DNA of 6,165 nt from JANNGZ01 sp031404155 (GTDB lineage Bacteria > Pseudomonadota > Gammaproteobacteria > Burkholderiales > Burkholderiaceae_C). This document shows positions 4,660-6,165 of this stretch, piece after piece; position 1 is the first letter of the stretch, and every line of letters begins with the position of its first letter. Where the stretch lies: the NCBI GenBank assembly GCA_031404155.1, contig JANNGZ010000488.1, forward strand, positions 1-6,165, in the 5' to 3' direction. The position numbers and the translations under genes were made by a program. The notes beneath the pieces were generated by a model, which saw only the letters and a list, made by a program, of their open reading frames with translations, was not told the origin of the DNA and made no database searches.

Positions 4660-6165
4660 TCAGGCCGGGATCCAGAGGGCCGGCAGGTCGGGCAAGGTGT
4701 GCAAGAGGCGCGCCAGGCGGCCATCGGTAACGAGCGCGGTGGCGCGTTCGATCTCGGGCGCGAGATAGCGGTCGCGCTCGATGCTCGGGCACTGCGTGCG
4801 CAGCAGCGCATGCGCGGCCTCGATCGGCGCCGAACTCGTCAGCGGGCGCAGGAACTCGATGCCCTGCGCGGCGGCGAGCAGTTCGATGCCGAGGATGTGC
4901 GCGACGTTGGCGATCATCGGCTGCAGGCGGCGCGCGGCGAAGGTGGCCATCGACACATGATCCTCCTGGTTGGCCGAGGTCGGCAGCGAATCGACGCTCG
5001 CCGGATGCGCCATCGACTTGTTCTCGCTGGCCAGCGCCGCCGCCGTCACGTGCGCGATCATGAAGCCGCTGTTCAGTCCCGCGTCGGCCGTGAGGAACGG
5101 CGGCAGACGAGAGACACCGGCGTCGATCAGCATCGCGATGCGGCGCTCGGCGATGGCGCCGACTTCGGCGATGGCCACCGCCATCGCGTCGCAGGCCAGG
5201 GCCACGGGCTCGGCGTGGAAGTTGCCGCCGGAGACGATTTCCCCCGTTCGGGCTGAGCTTGTCGAAGCCCCCGCAGGCTCTTCGACAGGCTCAGGGCGAA
5301 CGGACGCAGGCCCTTCGACAGGCTCAGGGCGAACGGAGTCTGCGAAGACGAGCGGGTTGTCGGTCACCGCATTGGCCTCGCGCACGAGAACGAGCGCCGC
5401 GTGACGCAACTGATCGAGGCACGCCCCGACCACCTGCGGCTGGCAGCGCAAGCTGTATGGATCCTGCACGCGGTCGTCGCCCTCGCGGTGAGAAGCACGG
5501 ATCGACGAGCCCTCGAGCAGCTTGCGGTAGTAGCGCGCGACGTCGATCTGCCCCGGCTGCCCGCGCAGCGCATGGATGCGCGGATCGAACGGCCCGTCGC
5601 TGCCGCGCGCGGCATCGACCGTCAGCGCGCCGACGACGATCGCCGCCTCCAGCACCGGCTCGAAGCTCAGCAGCGCGTGCAGCGCCAGCGCGGTCGAGGT
5701 CTGCGTGCCGTTGATCAGTGCCAGGCCTTCCTTGGCCTGCAGCACCAGCGGTTCGATGCCAGCGTCGTGCAGCGCGTGCGATGCCGAGCGGCGCTTGCCT
5801 TCGATCAGCATCTCGCCCTCGCCCATCAGGGCCAGCGTCATGTGGGCCAGCGGCGCGAGGTCGCCCGAGGCGCCGACCGAACCCTGCGCCGGCACGTACG
5901 GCACGAGGCCGGCGTTGCAGGCCGCGACCAGGGTGTCGATGATCACCGGCCGCACGCCCGAGTGGCCGCGCGCCAGGCTCGCGGCCTTCAGCGCCAGCAT
6001 CAGGCGCACGACGGCCGGCGACAACGGCTCGCCGACGCCGACGCTGTGCGAGCGGATCAGGTTTCGTTGCAGCGTGGCCAGGTCGTCGCGGCTGATGCGC
6101 GTCGAGGCCAGCTTGCCGAACCCGGTGTTGACGCCATAGACCGCGGCGTCGCCTTCGGCGGCGCG
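4660..6165 (-). CDS. hutH: Histidine ammonia-lyase (5' end cut by window), with in-frame repeat insertion
   Basis: HutH removes ammonia from L-histidine to give urocanate, the first step of histidine breakdown, in the cytoplasm. The 501 visible residues begin RAAEGDAAVYGVNTGFGKLAS; compared with the ~510-residue Pseudomonas enzyme about 43 residues are missing. Y10 of YGVNTGFG is the catalytic tyrosine. SH in LIRSHSVGVG supports histidine rather than tyrosine or phenylalanine as substrate. ASG at 99-101 (5863-5871), in GSVGASGDLAPLAHM, forms the MIO cofactor. NGTQTST, QDPYSLRCQPQ, SGGNFHAEP and SVDSLPTSANQEDH are all intact. Between NPLVFAD and GEIVSGGN sit about 31 extra residues encoded by three repeat copies (see the repeats); the frame is kept. 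It is the first visible gene of the putative operon; other hut genes may lie upstream, outside the window. Function is secure; activity with the insertion is unproven. Confidence 0.97.
   Translation of the reverse strand, partial: RAAEGDAAVYGVNTGFGKLASTRISRDDLATLQRNLIRSHSVGVGEPLSPAVVRLMLALKAASLARGHSGVRPVIIDTLVAACNAGLVPYVPAQGSVGASGDLAPLAHMTLALMGEGEMLIEGKRRSASHALHDAGIEPLVLQAKEGLALINGTQTSTALALHALLSFEPVLEAAIVVGALTVDAARGSDGPFDPRIHALRGQPGQIDVARYYRKLLEGSSIRASHREGDDRVQDPYSLRCQPQVVGACLDQLRHAALVLVREANAVTDNPLVFADSVRPEPVEGPASVRPEPVEEPAGASTSSARTGEIVSGGNFHAEPVALACDAMAVAIAEVGAIAERRIAMLIDAGVSRLPPFLTADAGLNSGFMIAHVTAAALASENKSMAHPASVDSLPTSANQEDHVSMATFAARRLQPMIANVAHILGIELLAAAQGIEFLRPLTSSAPIEAAHALLRTQCPSIERDRYLAPEIERATALVTDGRLARLLHTLPDLPALWIPA
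5244..5267 (+). repeat. Dispersed-type short repeat, copy A (inverted orientation)
   Basis: This 24-base unit reads CCGTTCGGGCTGAGC... on the plus strand. It is the near reverse complement of copies B and C, differing at 4 positions. In hutH it is read as part of ASTSSART. With copy B (12-base spacer, 5268-5279) it can form a long imperfect stem. The sequence belongs to a short repeat family that I recognise as common in beta- and other proteobacterial genomes. Confidence 0.85.
5280..5304 (+). repeat. Dispersed-type short repeat, copy B
   Basis: The plus-strand unit begins CTTCGACAGGCTCAGGGCGA and ends at GGA. It is identical over 25 bases to copy C and inverted relative to copy A. In hutH it encodes SVRPEPVE followed by EPA. 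Confidence 0.88.
5313..5337 (+). repeat. Dispersed-type short repeat, copy C
   Basis: This is a perfect 25-base direct repeat of copy B with a 33-base period, exactly 11 codons. The hutH protein therefore carries a tandem SVRPEPVEGPA / SVRPEPVEEPA. The multiple-of-three period keeps the gene open. Confidence 0.88.

Noticed and set aside
3663..4730. A 355-codon open frame on the plus strand
   Set aside because: It is antisense to the clearly identified binding protein, with repetitive Val/Gly/Arg/Asp-rich composition and no domain pattern.
4632..4811. An upstream start at 4811 for the binding protein
   Set aside because: The added 60 residues overlap the 3' end of hutH in another frame and would bury the signal peptide. 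The ATG at 4631 has a good ribosome binding site.
5242..5340. A CRISPR array or mobile-element end
   Set aside because: There are only three units, the spacers differ in length and are very short, one unit is inverted, and no transposase, target duplication or cas gene is visible. A dispersed short repeat fits better.

Overview
The window is GC-rich and almost wholly coding, with every recognisable gene on the minus strand. GC-biased codon use, the HutH and TauABC/SsuABC-like protein sequences, and a short repeat family (minus-strand core CCTGAGCCTGTCGAAG) seen in many proteobacterial genomes suggest a betaproteobacterium, perhaps Burkholderiales. That placement is inference.

In the direction of transcription (right to left) the layout is: (1) hutH, histidine ammonia-lyase, cut by the right edge and lacking roughly its first 43 residues; (2) after 28 bases, a periplasmic substrate-binding protein of the TauA/SsuA/NMT1-like type; (3) a lipoprotein alpha/beta hydrolase whose GTG start overlaps the previous stop by 4 bases (GTGA); (4) an ABC permease of the TauC/SsuC type whose ATG overlaps the hydrolase stop by 4 bases (ATGA); (5) a lipoprotein serine hydrolase of the beta-lactamase/class C-like family whose start lies inside the permease gene; (6) after 35 bases, the TauB/SsuB-type ATPase, cut by the left edge inside its ABC signature motif. 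No intergenic gap exceeds 35 bases, so the six genes look like one operon read from a promoter outside the window.

Genes 2, 4 and 6 make up a complete ABC importer. Two predicted envelope-anchored hydrolases of unrelated folds are interleaved with them. The simplest reading is that the hydrolases process a substrate (ester, amide or peptide-like) outside the inner membrane, the binding protein captures a product, and the importer brings it in. Linkage to hutH suggests the product could be histidine, urocanate or a related compound, but the sequence does not prove the substrate.

The most unusual sequence feature is inside hutH. A cluster of three copies of a ~24-base repeat (two direct, one inverted) lies in frame just before the SGGNFHAEP active-site region. 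It adds about 31 residues without breaking the reading frame, and the inverted pair could form a strong RNA hairpin.
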